From an uncultured Ruegeria sp. (GTDB lineage Bacteria > Pseudomonadota > Alphaproteobacteria > Rhodobacterales > Rhodobacteraceae): a stretch of DNA of 64,000 nucleotides. Of the stretch, positions 33,829-42,513 are shown one piece after another (within the stretch, counting starts at the first letter, position 1; the number at the start of each line of letters is the position of its first letter). The position numbers were made by a program, and so were the translations under genes. A model generated the notes under the pieces. The model was not told the origin of the DNA and made no database searches. It saw only the letters and a list, made by a program, of their open reading frames with translations. The DNA lies in contig NZ_CANMQQ010000015.1 of NCBI RefSeq assembly GCF_947500045.1, positions 1-64,000 of the forward strand. Reading direction: 5' to 3'.

Positions 33829-34773
33829 ATGTCACAAGCTATCGTCACGCCGCTGACTCAAGCTCTGGCCGAAGGAAAACTGACGCGCGAAGACCTCAAA
33901 GGATTCATGCAACGCTCGAACGGGCCCGGGTTGCGCCACCTCGCGATTTGGGTGTTGGTGCTAGCTTGCACAACAACACTGATCACGCTTGCCTGGAACA
34001 GCTGGCTGATCTGGCCCGCGATGTTTCTGCAAGGCGTCGTCCTAGTACACCATTTCTCGCTACAACATGAGTGCGTCCACTATACGGTGTTTCGCACCCG
34101 CTGGCTGAACGATCTGGTCGGACAAATTTGCGGGTTGATCATCATACTGCCGCACCGGTTCTTTCGCTACGAACATTGTGATCATCACACCTACACCCAA
34201 CTGACCGGCGAAGACCCCGAACTGATCCCTTTGCCCAAAACGCTTGGCGAATATCTTCTCTATCTGTCTGCACTACCCTATTGGCGTGGAAAGTTTACCG
34301 AGCTGTTTCGGCATGCCTTTGGAAACCTAAGTGAAGCTGAGCTGCGCTTCATTCCTAAAGAAGAGCATCAATCGGCCTATTGGGACGCGCGCCGCATGCT
34401 GGCCATTTACGCCGCGATCATTTTAGCCATGGCCATCACCGGGTGGTGGGGGTTGGTCTGGTACTGGATCATACCCCTTTTTCTGGGTGAACCGGTGATG
34501 CGCTTTGTTCGCATGACAGAACATGTCGGACGGCCCACAGTGGCACAGATGTCGGAGAACACGCGCACCAATCTGGTTTCAAAGCCGATGTCCTTTTTGT
34601 GCTGGAACATGAACTATCATGCCGAGCATCACTATGTCGCCTCGGTTCCGTTCCACGCTTTGCCCCGTCTGCACGAGAAGCTGAAGGACCACATATTCGT
34701 TGAAAAGGGCGGATACCTTGCCGCGCATCGCGACATTCTGCGTCAAATCATGCAGCGCAAAACGAGGGCTTGA
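33829..34773 (+). CDS. Fatty-acid-desaturase-like diiron membrane oxygenase/hydroxylase
   Basis: A 314-residue membrane protein with the three histidine clusters of the desaturase superfamily: HECVH at 80-84, HCDHH at 116-120 and HAEHH at 264-268. These bind two irons. Two pairs of hydrophobic segments flank them. The family includes acyl desaturases, AlkB/XylM-type hydroxylases and other small-molecule oxygenases. The next gene, 3 bp away, encodes a Rieske ferredoxin that would supply electrons. An amino-acid ABC importer converges from the other strand. That setting argues for a polar amino-acid-like substrate and against a membrane-lipid role, though this is inference. Confidence 0.75.
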   Translation: MSQAIVTPLTQALAEGKLTREDLKGFMQRSNGPGLRHLAIWVLVLACTTTLITLAWNSWLIWPAMFLQGVVLVHHFSLQHECVHYTVFRTRWLNDLVGQICGLIIILPHRFFRYEHCDHHTYTQLTGEDPELIPLPKTLGEYLLYLSALPYWRGKFTELFRHAFGNLSEAELRFIPKEEHQSAYWDARRMLAIYAAIILAMAITGWWGLVWYWIIPLFLGEPVMRFVRMTEHVGRPTVAQMSENTRTNLVSKPMSFLCWNMNYHAEHHYVASVPFHALPRLHEKLKDHIFVEKGGYLAAHRDILRQIMQRKTRA

Positions 34774-34776
34774 GTG

Positions 34777-35094
34777 ATGAAAGCCGAAAAACCGTGGCGC
34801 GATGTGATTGAAGTATCAAAGCTGGAAGAAAACTGGGTCACGCGGGTCGCAATCGGGCCGCGATTGATAGCCGTGTACGATACGCCCAGTGGTGTCTACG
34901 CCTCGTTGGCATTGTGCAACCATGGTGGGGCTGATCTGTGCGATGGCTACTTCGACGGTCACGTGATCGAATGCCCGTTGCATCAGGGTGCGTTCGATGT
35001 CCGCGACGGCAAGCCGGTTTCAGCCCCGGCGACCCGGGCCATGCGGGTATTTGAAACGCGGGTTCAGGACGGAATGGTTCAGGTCCGAATGTGA
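34777..35094 (+). CDS. Rieske [2Fe-2S] ferredoxin
   Basis: A 105-residue soluble Rieske protein of the biphenyl/naphthalene-dioxygenase ferredoxin type. The ligands are C-x-H in CNHGGADL and C-x2-H in CPLHQGAF. It follows the diiron oxygenase gene within 3 bp and is the likely electron donor to it. An in-frame GTG at 34774 directly precedes the chosen ATG. No ferredoxin reductase gene is next to it; the following gene is convergent, 7 bp away. Confidence 0.85.
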   Translation: MKAEKPWRDVIEVSKLEENWVTRVAIGPRLIAVYDTPSGVYASLALCNHGGADLCDGYFDGHVIECPLHQGAFDVRDGKPVSAPATRAMRVFETRVQDGMVQVRM

Positions 35095-35101
35095 CCTGAA
35101 C

Positions 35102-35998
35102 CTAACGCTTGTCGGATCGTTTCTCGAGGCGCGCGAAGATGCGGCTGAGACCGAAGCAGACAATAAAGTAGAATGCCGCAGTTGTGATCCAAGCCTCAAA
35201 TATCATTCGGGACGAGGCGACCAGTTCGACGGTTTTGTAAGTCAGCTCCTGCACCGAGATCAGCGACAGGATCGAGCTGTCCTTGATCAATGAGATGAAC
35301 TGGTTTGCCAACGGTGGCACGACCTTTTTCATCGCCTGCGGTAGCACCACATAGCGCATTTCCTGAAGGCGACTCATCCCGATCGAGCGCGCAGCCTCGC
35401 GCTGACCCTTCGGGATGGACTGAATTCCGGCGCGAACGATTTCACCTACAAAGGCACTTTCAAACAGGGCCAAAACGATGACACCTGAAACCAACGAAGG
35501 AAAGCGCCGCATTTCACCAAAGAAGAAGGTCCATATCTGGTTATCTTCCTGCCGTGCAATGCCGCGTGCCCAGCGTTCAAGGTTCAGTGCGTCGATCAGT
35601 TGTTGAGATAGGAAAAAGAAGAAAATGAAGACGACGACAACCGGAGGCACATTGCGCAGAAACTCCAGATATGTACGCGCCAGCATCCGGATCGTCAGGT
35701 TGGCCGAGCAGCGCGCAACACCCAGAATTGTGCCGAGAATCAATGCCAAAATACCGGAATAAATGCTGATACGAACCGTTGCAGCCAAGCCTTGCAGCAA
35801 CAAGTTGGCAAAATACTCTTCGCGCCCGGAATGCCAGCCAACGATATAGCCTGGGATCAGTTCCCAACGCCACTTGTAGTTCAGCGTACCTTCGATCGAC
35901 AGCCAGATATACCCGAAGAAGGCAATCAAAACCGCGGCGATCAGATAATCAGGCCATCTGAGTTTTTTGAGAAATTCCTGCACCGAGGCGCTCCGCAT
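35102..35998 (-). CDS. Polar amino-acid ABC transporter permease (second permease)
   Basis: A 298-residue inner-membrane permease of the HisMQ/GlnP family. About five to six helices precede the cytoplasmic EAA loop (EAARSIGMSRLQEMRYVVLPQ). A long N-terminal extension with an extra helix and a short periplasmic loop (about 20-65) resembles AapQ/BztB-type permeases. It is the last gene of the minus-strand transporter operon ATPase-permease-SBP-permease. Confidence 0.88.
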   Translation of the reverse strand: MRSASVQEFLKKLRWPDYLIAAVLIAFFGYIWLSIEGTLNYKWRWELIPGYIVGWHSGREEYFANLLLQGLAATVRISIYSGILALILGTILGVARCSANLTIRMLARTYLEFLRNVPPVVVVFIFFFFLSQQLIDALNLERWARGIARQEDNQIWTFFFGEMRRFPSLVSGVIVLALFESAFVGEIVRAGIQSIPKGQREAARSIGMSRLQEMRYVVLPQAMKKVVPPLANQFISLIKDSSILSLISVQELTYKTVELVASSRMIFEAWITTAAFYFIVCFGLSRIFARLEKRSDKR

Positions 35999-36002
35999 CA
36001 GG

Positions 36003-36029
36003 ACCGGGGGCAGTGGGCCCGCCCCCGGT
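36003..36029 (-). other. Intercistronic hairpin after the substrate-binding protein gene
   Basis: ACCGGGGGC at 36003-36011 pairs perfectly with GCCCCCGGT at 36021-36029 (9-bp stem, 9-nt loop), in the 39-bp gap between the binding-protein and second permease genes. There is no T-run after it on the minus strand. It is better read as an mRNA-stabilising or partly terminating hairpin that keeps binding-protein expression above that of the permease. Confidence 0.55.
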
Positions 36030-36037
36030 TGGTTTGA

Positions 36038-36871
36038 TTATTGTGCGACCTGGTCTGCCCACTCTTCGGTTGCAAACCAGTAATCATGGCGCTCTTTCAG
36101 CCAACCAGAGCGCCAGTTCTGTGCAATCCAGTTGTTGAAAAAGTTCATCGCGTCCGGATCACCTTTTCGCATACCAAACGCCTCGCCACGTGGATCGAAC
36201 AGCTCTCCTTCAAGCACTATCAGCGTTTCAGGATTGCGACCGGCCTCGCGGTTCGGGGTTGGCTGCGACGCCATGGTGGCGTGGGCGTTGCCATTCAGAA
36301 CTTCTTGGGTTGATGCACCGTCCTCATCAAACAGCAACAGGTTGGCTTCGGGGAACGCCTTGGCAATCACGGTGGCCGGTGTCGCACCCCGACGCGCCGC
36401 AAAGGTAACATCTGATGAGTTCAGATCCTCGCGCGACATACCCGCTGTCAGCTCTTTGTTGGCCAGAATAGCTAGGCCCGAGAAGGCATAAGGATCAGTG
36501 AAGTTGATTGTCAGGTTTCGCTGCGCTGTCACCGACATCCCCGAGATGATCACATCGAAATTACCGGACACAAGCGCCGGGATAATCCCATCCCAAGCGG
36601 TCGGAACAAATTCGACCTCGACGCCCATGTCTTCGGCCAGCTTGCGCCCGACATCCAGTTCGAAGCCGATCAGATCACCGTTCTTGTCGCGCATCGACCA
36701 TGGCACGAACAGCGACAGACCAATCCGGATCACTCCATCCTGTTTGATCGTTTCAATCACACTTTCGCGGGACAGATCCTGGGTCGCGCTTTGGGCCCAG
36801 CCTGAGGTCGCCATGCCTGTTGCCACGACCGCGCCCAGGGCTGCCCCGAGCATTCTGCGAGATAGCTTCAT
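36038..36871 (-). CDS. Amino-acid ABC transporter periplasmic substrate-binding protein
   Basis: A 277-residue family-3 solute-binding protein. The signal peptide (MKLSRRMLGAALGAV...) includes an SRRML stretch close to a Tat motif, with cleavage likely after GWA or soon after. The mature domain has FELDVGRKLAEDMGVEVEF and GNFDVIISGMSVT, signatures of polar amino-acid binders. It lies 36 bp after the first permease and is followed by a hairpin. The ligand is unknown; the linked oxygenase pair suggests a modified amino acid. Confidence 0.88.
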   Translation of the reverse strand: MKLSRRMLGAALGAVVATGMATSGWAQSATQDLSRESVIETIKQDGVIRIGLSLFVPWSMRDKNGDLIGFELDVGRKLAEDMGVEVEFVPTAWDGIIPALVSGNFDVIISGMSVTAQRNLTINFTDPYAFSGLAILANKELTAGMSREDLNSSDVTFAARRGATPATVIAKAFPEANLLLFDEDGASTQEVLNGNAHATMASQPTPNREAGRNPETLIVLEGELFDPRGEAFGMRKGDPDAMNFFNNWIAQNWRSGWLKERHDYWFATEEWADQVAQ

Positions 36872-36907
36872 CTTGGTTCTCCTTGTTGTCCGGTTAATTT
36901 CTTGTGG

Positions 36908-37750
36908 TTATTGGTCGACAGCATATTTCTTCTCCAGATGACTTACGCCGATCGACAGGATCAGGGTCACCACCAGATAGACCAATGCGATGGTGAACCA
37001 GATTTCAAAACTCATGTAGGTGTCCGAAATGATGTTGCGCCCAAAGGTGGTAAGCTCAGCCACAGCAATGACGCTGACGATTGCTGAAGACTTGATCAGG
37101 TGAACCACCTCACCCGTCATGGGCGGCAGCATAAAACGGACAGATTGAGGTAGAATTATATACTTATAGGTCTGATAGGGGGTCATCCCGATGGATTTGG
37201 CCGCCTCCCATTGACCGGTCGGAATCGCATTGATCCCAGCCCGCAGGATTTCGGATATCAGGGCCGAGTGAAAAATCGCCAGCGTCAGTATACTTGCGGT
37301 ATATCTATCAAAACTGAAGATCGGACCCAGCACATAGTAAAACAGATAAAGCAGAACCAGCAGAGGGATGTTTCGGATCAGTTCGAGGAATGCAACGGCG
37401 ACGGCGGACCCAACCACCAATCCCGACAGTCGCAACAATGCGACCAGCAATCCGATGGCAGTAGCCAACAGGAACGAAGTGACGGATAGCTTGATCGTGG
37501 CGACCAACCCGATGGGAATTTCACCCCATTCGAACCCGATCTCGGTATTGCGGTACAGGAATTGCGGGACCCGGTACCACTGCCAGTTATACCCCATGCC
37601 CTGCGCGCCAGCATACGATCCATAGGCAATCAGTCCGATAACAACCGCATAAATCGCGATTGAAACCAATGTCGAATCAAAAAACCGCTTGTAAAAAGGC
37701 GGTTTCGGCAGCGGCTGTCCTTTTCCCCGAGTTATGCCCAGATCGGTCAT
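36908..37750 (-). CDS. Polar amino-acid ABC transporter permease (first permease)
   Basis: A 280-residue HisMQ-type permease with an N-terminal extension (GQPLPKPPFYKRFFD before the first helix) and the EAA loop EAAKSIGMTPYQTYKYIILPQ. It starts one base after the ATPase gene stop, so the two are co-translated. It forms a heterodimer with the permease at 35102-35998, by analogy with AapQM and BztBC systems. Confidence 0.88.
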   Translation of the reverse strand: MTDLGITRGKGQPLPKPPFYKRFFDSTLVSIAIYAVVIGLIAYGSYAGAQGMGYNWQWYRVPQFLYRNTEIGFEWGEIPIGLVATIKLSVTSFLLATAIGLLVALLRLSGLVVGSAVAVAFLELIRNIPLLVLLYLFYYVLGPIFSFDRYTASILTLAIFHSALISEILRAGINAIPTGQWEAAKSIGMTPYQTYKYIILPQSVRFMLPPMTGEVVHLIKSSAIVSVIAVAELTTFGRNIISDTYMSFEIWFTIALVYLVVTLILSIGVSHLEKKYAVDQ

Positions 37751-37751
37751 G

Positions 37752-38498
37752 TCAGTGTTCCAGTATCTGGTTCAGGAACAGGCGACAGCGTTCGCTGGAT
37801 GGGTTGGTAAAGAACTGCTCGGGGGGAGAGATTTCAACAATCTGCCCGGCCTCCATGAAGACCATGGTATCGGCCACCTTGCGGGCAAATCCCATCTCGT
37901 GTGTGACTACGACCATGGTCATGCCAGTCTCGGCCAGCTCAACCATCACATCCAGCACCTCATTGATCATCTCGGGATCAAGCGCGGATGTCGGCTCATC
38001 AAACAGCATGATCCGGGTTTCCATGCACAAAGACCGGGCGATGGCGACGCGTTGTTGTTGTCCTCCCGACAGTTGCGCGGGGTACTTCTCAGCCTGTTCG
38101 GGGATGTGAACCCGATCAAGATAATTGCGCGCGGTTTCTTCCGCCTGTGTCTTGGAGATCTTGCGAACTTTCATCGGTCCGATCATCAGATTCTCAAGCA
38201 CGGTCAAATGCGGAAACAGATTGAACTGCTGGAATACCATCCCAACCTCCTGCCGCAGTTCCCGGATTTCCTTTGCGCCGTCATAAACTTCGATCCCGTC
38301 GATCACGAGGCGGCCCGAGTTATGCCATTCCAACCCGTTGAAACACCGAATCAGCGTGGATTTTCCCGATCCTGACGGACCGCAAATCACCACCTTCTCA
38401 CCCTGTTGAACAGTTAGGTCGATATTCTTGAGTGCTTGGAAAGCGCCATAGAACTTATCCAGATTGGTGACTTCAATCATGGGGGTGGGCTGTGTCAT
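37752..38498 (-). CDS. Amino-acid ABC transporter ATP-binding protein
   Basis: A 248-residue ABC ATPase of the GlnQ/HisP group. It has Walker A GPSGSGKST (about 40-48), the signature LSGGQQQRVAIARSL, Walker B MLFDEPTSALD and a switch His in VTHEMGFA. The start at 38498 (MTQPTPMIEV) is preferred over a longer frame from 38561 because AGG precedes it and family members begin here. It is the first gene of the importer operon. Confidence 0.92.
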   Translation of the reverse strand: MTQPTPMIEVTNLDKFYGAFQALKNIDLTVQQGEKVVICGPSGSGKSTLIRCFNGLEWHNSGRLVIDGIEVYDGAKEIRELRQEVGMVFQQFNLFPHLTVLENLMIGPMKVRKISKTQAEETARNYLDRVHIPEQAEKYPAQLSGGQQQRVAIARSLCMETRIMLFDEPTSALDPEMINEVLDVMVELAETGMTMVVVTHEMGFARKVADTMVFMEAGQIVEISPPEQFFTNPSSERCRLFLNQILEH

Positions 38499-38704
38499 GC
38501 CGAACCTGTCGATTTTCGGGTCAAGCGCGTAAACTGACCCTTGAAGTTGTGAGTGGAGCAATCTGGCAAAGCTTCAGAATCCTCAAATCTGTTGCGCGCT
38601 AATCAATATGGTTGCTTAATGTGCAATATTCGTCAATAAAAAACTCACTGGCTGCGAAATGGCCGCCCGGAAGTTTGAACAGAAAGCTATGGAAGGAAGC
38701 GTGA

Positions 38705-39283
38705 ATGTCTGCTTGGATTCGGATGATACCTGACGAAGATGCTGACGCGCATTTGAAGGCTACCCTGGATCTCGCACGCACGCCTCACGGCACCGTGGAC
38801 AACGTGATGCGTGTACATTCGCTGCGCCCCAACACCATGAAAGGTCACGTTATTTTGTATCGGGCCTGTCTGCACGACGACGCAAATACTGTGCCCATGT
38901 GGTTTCAGGAGGTCATCAGCTCATATGTATCCACGCTGAACGACTGCCCCTATTCTTATGCCAACCACTGGGCAAACGCCCGGCATCTGATTGGTAATGA
39001 AGCACGCGCAGACGCTGTTGAGGCTGCGTTAAAGGCCCATAGCCCGAAAGATGCATTTGAAGGCGCAGAGCTGGCCGCACTGGACTACGCGGAAAAGCTG
39101 ACGCGGTCGCCGGGGACAGTAGTCGAATCCGATGTAGCCGCCCTGAAAGAGGCAGGCTGGAAGGACGGTGAGATCCTCGAAATCAATCAGATCGTGGGGT
39201 ATTTCAACTATGCCAACCGATTGCTGAACGGGCTGGGTGTCACAACAGAAGGAGACGTCGTGGGCTACTATGCCGAAGAATGA
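38705..39283 (+). CDS. Carboxymuconolactone decarboxylase / AhpD-like family protein
   Basis: A 192-residue all-helical protein of the 'peroxidase-related' AhpD/CMD group. The conserved stretch STLNDCPYSYANHW has one Cys followed six residues later by His, not the CxxC of true AhpD, so alkylhydroperoxidase activity is uncertain. GGAAGGAAG precedes the ATG. It is divergent from the ABC importer and overlaps the following XRE-cupin gene by 4 bp, so the two are co-regulated. A detoxifying role for oxidase-made peroxide is possible but not shown. Confidence 0.8.
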   Translation: MSAWIRMIPDEDADAHLKATLDLARTPHGTVDNVMRVHSLRPNTMKGHVILYRACLHDDANTVPMWFQEVISSYVSTLNDCPYSYANHWANARHLIGNEARADAVEAALKAHSPKDAFEGAELAALDYAEKLTRSPGTVVESDVAALKEAGWKDGEILEINQIVGYFNYANRLLNGLGVTTEGDVVGYYAEE

Positions 39284-39882
39284 CGGAATGTATCATGCAA
39301 GATGACACGCCGGGAAGACAGATTGATCGGGCCATAGGCTCCTCGCTGAGGGAGTTGCGCCAGAGTCGGGCGCAATCCGCCCGTCGATTAGCCGAGCAGT
39401 CAGGTATTTCGGCGGCCATGGTCAGCCGCATCGAAAATGGGCTGGTCTCCCCGTCTATCGACACGCTGGCAGCACTTGCTGAGGCGCTTGAAGTGCCGAT
39501 TGTCTCATTGTTTCGCGAGGCGCGGACAGATCATACCGACTATACGCTGGTGCGCCATGGGCAAGGGCTGAAGTCCACCCGATTGGCGGGTGGTCATTCG
39601 CACGAATACGTCAACCTTGCGCTGCATTCCCGCAAAGATCTGCGCTTTCAGGCCCGTCGCGTAAAGCTCCTGCGGGACGAGTGGCGGCCGCCTACATATG
39701 TCGGCCATGGTGTCGTCTTTGTTCAGGTTCTCGAGGGGCAGGCCAGGTATCGTTACGGCGAGGCTCAATTCACACTTTCAGCAGGGGACAGTATCAGCGT
39801 TGACGCAGAACTGAACCACGGCTTCGAAGAAGTTTTGACACCCGAGTTCGTCTTCCTGACCGTTCAGGCCGAGCGACCCTAG
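39280..39882 (+). CDS. XRE-family regulator with cupin domain
   Basis: A 200-residue regulator with an HTH at about 18-72 (SARRLAEQSGISAAMVSRIEN) and a C-terminal cupin at about 115-195 (LEGQARYRYG...LSAGDSISVDAELNHGFEEV). Its start overlaps the AhpD-like gene by ATGA; an ATG 15 nt further in (39295) is also possible. The layout matches the regulator at 11230. It likely controls the AhpD-like gene, itself, the MATE exporter 12 bp downstream and perhaps the divergent ABC importer. Confidence 0.85.
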   Translation: MTECIMQDDTPGRQIDRAIGSSLRELRQSRAQSARRLAEQSGISAAMVSRIENGLVSPSIDTLAALAEALEVPIVSLFREARTDHTDYTLVRHGQGLKSTRLAGGHSHEYVNLALHSRKDLRFQARRVKLLRDEWRPPTYVGHGVVFVQVLEGQARYRYGEAQFTLSAGDSISVDAELNHGFEEVLTPEFVFLTVQAERP

Positions 39883-39894
39883 TGGCTTACTGAC

Positions 39895-41283
39895 ATGGCC
39901 GACCCCATCGAAGTTGATCTAACACGCGGGCCGATCTCAACCCATTTTCGAACCTTGGCCATCCCTGCGGCGATCGGAATGCTGTTCAACACGCTCTACA
40001 ACGTCGTCGATATATTCTTCGCCGGTCTTCTCTCAACCAGTGCTCAGGCTGGATTGGCGTTAGGTTTTCAAGCCTTTTTCATTGCCATCTCGGTCGGGGT
40101 TGGACTGGGTGCCGCGATGAGCGCGTTGGTTGGTAACGCATTGGGAGCTGGCGATAATCGCGCGGCGCGGCGGTTTGCGGCACAAGGGATGGTCTACGGC
40201 GTCATCGCAGCATGTGTTCTGGCGCTGGCCGGGCTCTGGTATGGCCCGGCACTGATAAATCTGGTGTCGGAACCAGGCGCGTATCGCGATGCAGGCCTTC
40301 GCTACTTCTACTGGCTGTTGCTGGCCTTGCCCGGTTTCCTGCTCGCCTTTGGGTGCAATGGCATTCTTCAGGCACATGGGGATGCGGTTTCAATGCAGCG
40401 CGCACTTATCGTTGCGTTTTTCGCCAATATCGGTCTGAATCCGCTGTTGATCTATGGCATCCCGGGCTTGATCCCCGGCATCGGGTTCGACGGCCTCGCC
40501 CTGTCGACGGTGATCAGCCAGACGGGCGTGATGATATTCATGATCCGGCAGGTACTTGGACGTCGTAGAATGAGGCGCATGCGGGCTCGAAACTTCATCC
40601 CACGCCTGCTGAGGTTTAGGGAAATCTCGGTTCAGGTTCTGCCCACGGCCACATCGTTTATCGTGATGCTCCTGTCAGGATTCGTCATGCAGTTCGCCCT
40701 GAAAATCTTTGGAGAGCACGCAATCGCTGGCTTCGGCGTTGCCATTCGGTTGGAACAGATTCTGTTGCTGCCTGTGCTGGGTGTTACCGGTGCCCTGCTG
40801 CCCATCGCCTCCCAGAATTTCGGAGCGCGTGATTATGCAAGGGTGCGCGAAGCCCTGTTTTATTGTTGGAAAATCGGGTTCATCATGACCGCCATCGCAG
40901 CCCCGATCCTGTGGATATTTGGCCGCCCTTTGCTGGGCCTGTTCACCGACGATCCCGAGGTTATCCGCGTCGGGCTCAGCTATCTGCGCGTCGACAGCCT
41001 GGTACTCCCATTCTACATGATGCTGTTTTCGATCAATTCGCTGCTGCAAGCCCTGAAGCGACCAATCTGGACGGTGTGGATCAGCCTTTACCGTCAGGGA
41101 TTTGGCGTAGCTTTCTTTGTCTGGATTTTCATTGGGTTGCTTGGCTTCAGCGAAATCGGTGTCTGGTTTGGAACCGCTTGCGCGGTGATCACGGGCTGGA
41201 TGATCGGGCTTTTGGTGGCGTCACATGTCGCCAAAAAGGAGTTGGGAGGACTTTGGTCAAAGCCTAAAACCGATCAGGGCTGA
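39895..41283 (+). CDS. MATE family multidrug/small-molecule efflux transporter
   Basis: A 462-residue membrane protein with twelve predicted helices in two related halves. The N-terminal PAAIGMLFNTLYNVVDIFF segment and GLGAAMSALVGNALGAG are MATE family hallmarks. These exporters use Na+ or H+ gradients. It starts 12 bp after the XRE-cupin regulator and is probably in its operon. The 3' end overlaps a convergent FAD oxidoreductase gene by 20 bp. The substrate is unknown. Confidence 0.88.
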   Translation: MADPIEVDLTRGPISTHFRTLAIPAAIGMLFNTLYNVVDIFFAGLLSTSAQAGLALGFQAFFIAISVGVGLGAAMSALVGNALGAGDNRAARRFAAQGMVYGVIAACVLALAGLWYGPALINLVSEPGAYRDAGLRYFYWLLLALPGFLLAFGCNGILQAHGDAVSMQRALIVAFFANIGLNPLLIYGIPGLIPGIGFDGLALSTVISQTGVMIFMIRQVLGRRRMRRMRARNFIPRLLRFREISVQVLPTATSFIVMLLSGFVMQFALKIFGEHAIAGFGVAIRLEQILLLPVLGVTGALLPIASQNFGARDYARVREALFYCWKIGFIMTAIAAPILWIFGRPLLGLFTDDPEVIRVGLSYLRVDSLVLPFYMMLFSINSLLQALKRPIWTVWISLYRQGFGVAFFVWIFIGLLGFSEIGVWFGTACAVITGWMIGLLVASHVAKKELGGLWSKPKTDQG

Positions 41284-42502
41284 AGGCCTGAATATCGATG
41301 TCCGGGGCCTTGCGCACGATCACATCTGCAACAATCCGCGCTGTAGTGGCCCCCAATGTCAGGCCAAGCTGACCGTGACCCGTGGCAAAAGTAACATTGG
41401 CCAAGCGTCTGCTGCGACCAATGATCGGGCGCGTGTCCGGTGTGAAAGGACGGCGGCCCATCCTGCGTTCGGTTTTCTCGATATTCAGGCCCGGCAACAC
41501 GCGATGTGCACGTTTGACCAATATATCAGCGCGGTTCCAGTTGGGCGCTGCCATCAGGTCTGCAAATTCCGCGGTTCCGGCCACGGCCAGAGCATCCTGA
41601 TAAGGTGTGATACCAAACCCGCCCTTTGCATAAAACACCGTGTGGCGCAGATTGATCCCACTGTCATACAGAACGGTCGAATATCCGATTACCCCTTCCA
41701 TCTGCAGGGCAACGCCTAGCTTCTTAGACAAAATCCGAGAGTGCATTCCTGCAGCGATGACAAATTCGTCGGCGCCAAGCGTGTGTCCGTTCTGAAGTCG
41801 CACGCTTTGGACAGTTCGATCATCTCGTGCAAATTCGACGGCCGCACCCGCGACAACGACCCCGCCCCGGCTGGCAAAGTTCCGCATCAGAGTTTCGACC
41901 AACAGCTTTGGTTCGGTCACGAAACTCCAGTCTCGTAGCAGGGCGGCATGTTTGAAATCGGGTGCAATCGCGGCGTCGATCTCGTGCGCTTCATGACCAG
42001 ATATTTCGTCAATTGTGCAACCCAATTCACGCGCCAGATCAAAGGCTGCGCGCATTGTGGCGAGGTCATTATCGTCGTCGAACAGCTTAATGACCGGCCG
42101 CTCGACCAACAGGTCCGGGTGGCCAATATCAACAAGCTGCGCCTTGAAATCTGCGGTGGCGACAAATGTGAGCCGTGCTAAATCGGCGGCTATCGTCCGC
42201 ATTTTTGAAGGACGTGCATTGGCCGTAAACCGCGCAAACCAAGGCAGCAACTTTAGGGCCGAGGCCGGGCGCAGAGAAAGCGGAGCCTCGGCATCCAGCA
42301 ACCAGTCCGGCACCTTCATCAGCATCCCGGGTTGCGACAGAGGCACAATCTCGCCCACTGCGATACACCCGCAGGAAGCCCAACTTGCGCCCTCACCCAC
42401 AGGCCCCGGCTCCACGACAGTAACGTCGTGCCCATTGGACTGCAGCGTCAGTGCGCAGGAAACCCCAACGATGCCGCCACCGATCACAACCACCCGAGAC
42501 AT
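41264..42502 (-). CDS. DadA-like FAD-dependent D-amino-acid/imino-acid dehydrogenase
   Basis: A 412-residue flavoprotein. GGGIVGVSCALTLQSNGHDV (about residues 8-27) binds FAD, and the C-terminal ATGHGQLGLTLG closes the flavin site. It resembles DadA-type D-amino-acid dehydrogenases and the FAD enzymes of D-proline/hydroxyproline breakdown. It is the last gene in the operon FAD/GcvT-MttB-Ldh-DadA, 11 bp after the Ldh-family gene. Paired with that oxidoreductase it may oxidise a cyclic or D-amino acid to an imine that the Ldh protein then reduces. A paralogue is at 52693-53943. Confidence 0.82.
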   Translation of the reverse strand: MSRVVVIGGGIVGVSCALTLQSNGHDVTVVEPGPVGEGASWASCGCIAVGEIVPLSQPGMLMKVPDWLLDAEAPLSLRPASALKLLPWFARFTANARPSKMRTIAADLARLTFVATADFKAQLVDIGHPDLLVERPVIKLFDDDNDLATMRAAFDLARELGCTIDEISGHEAHEIDAAIAPDFKHAALLRDWSFVTEPKLLVETLMRNFASRGGVVVAGAAVEFARDDRTVQSVRLQNGHTLGADEFVIAAGMHSRILSKKLGVALQMEGVIGYSTVLYDSGINLRHTVFYAKGGFGITPYQDALAVAGTAEFADLMAAPNWNRADILVKRAHRVLPGLNIEKTERRMGRRPFTPDTRPIIGRSRRLANVTFATGHGQLGLTLGATTARIVADVIVRKAPDIDIQAFSPDRF

Positions 42503-42513
42503 ACTTGGTACCT

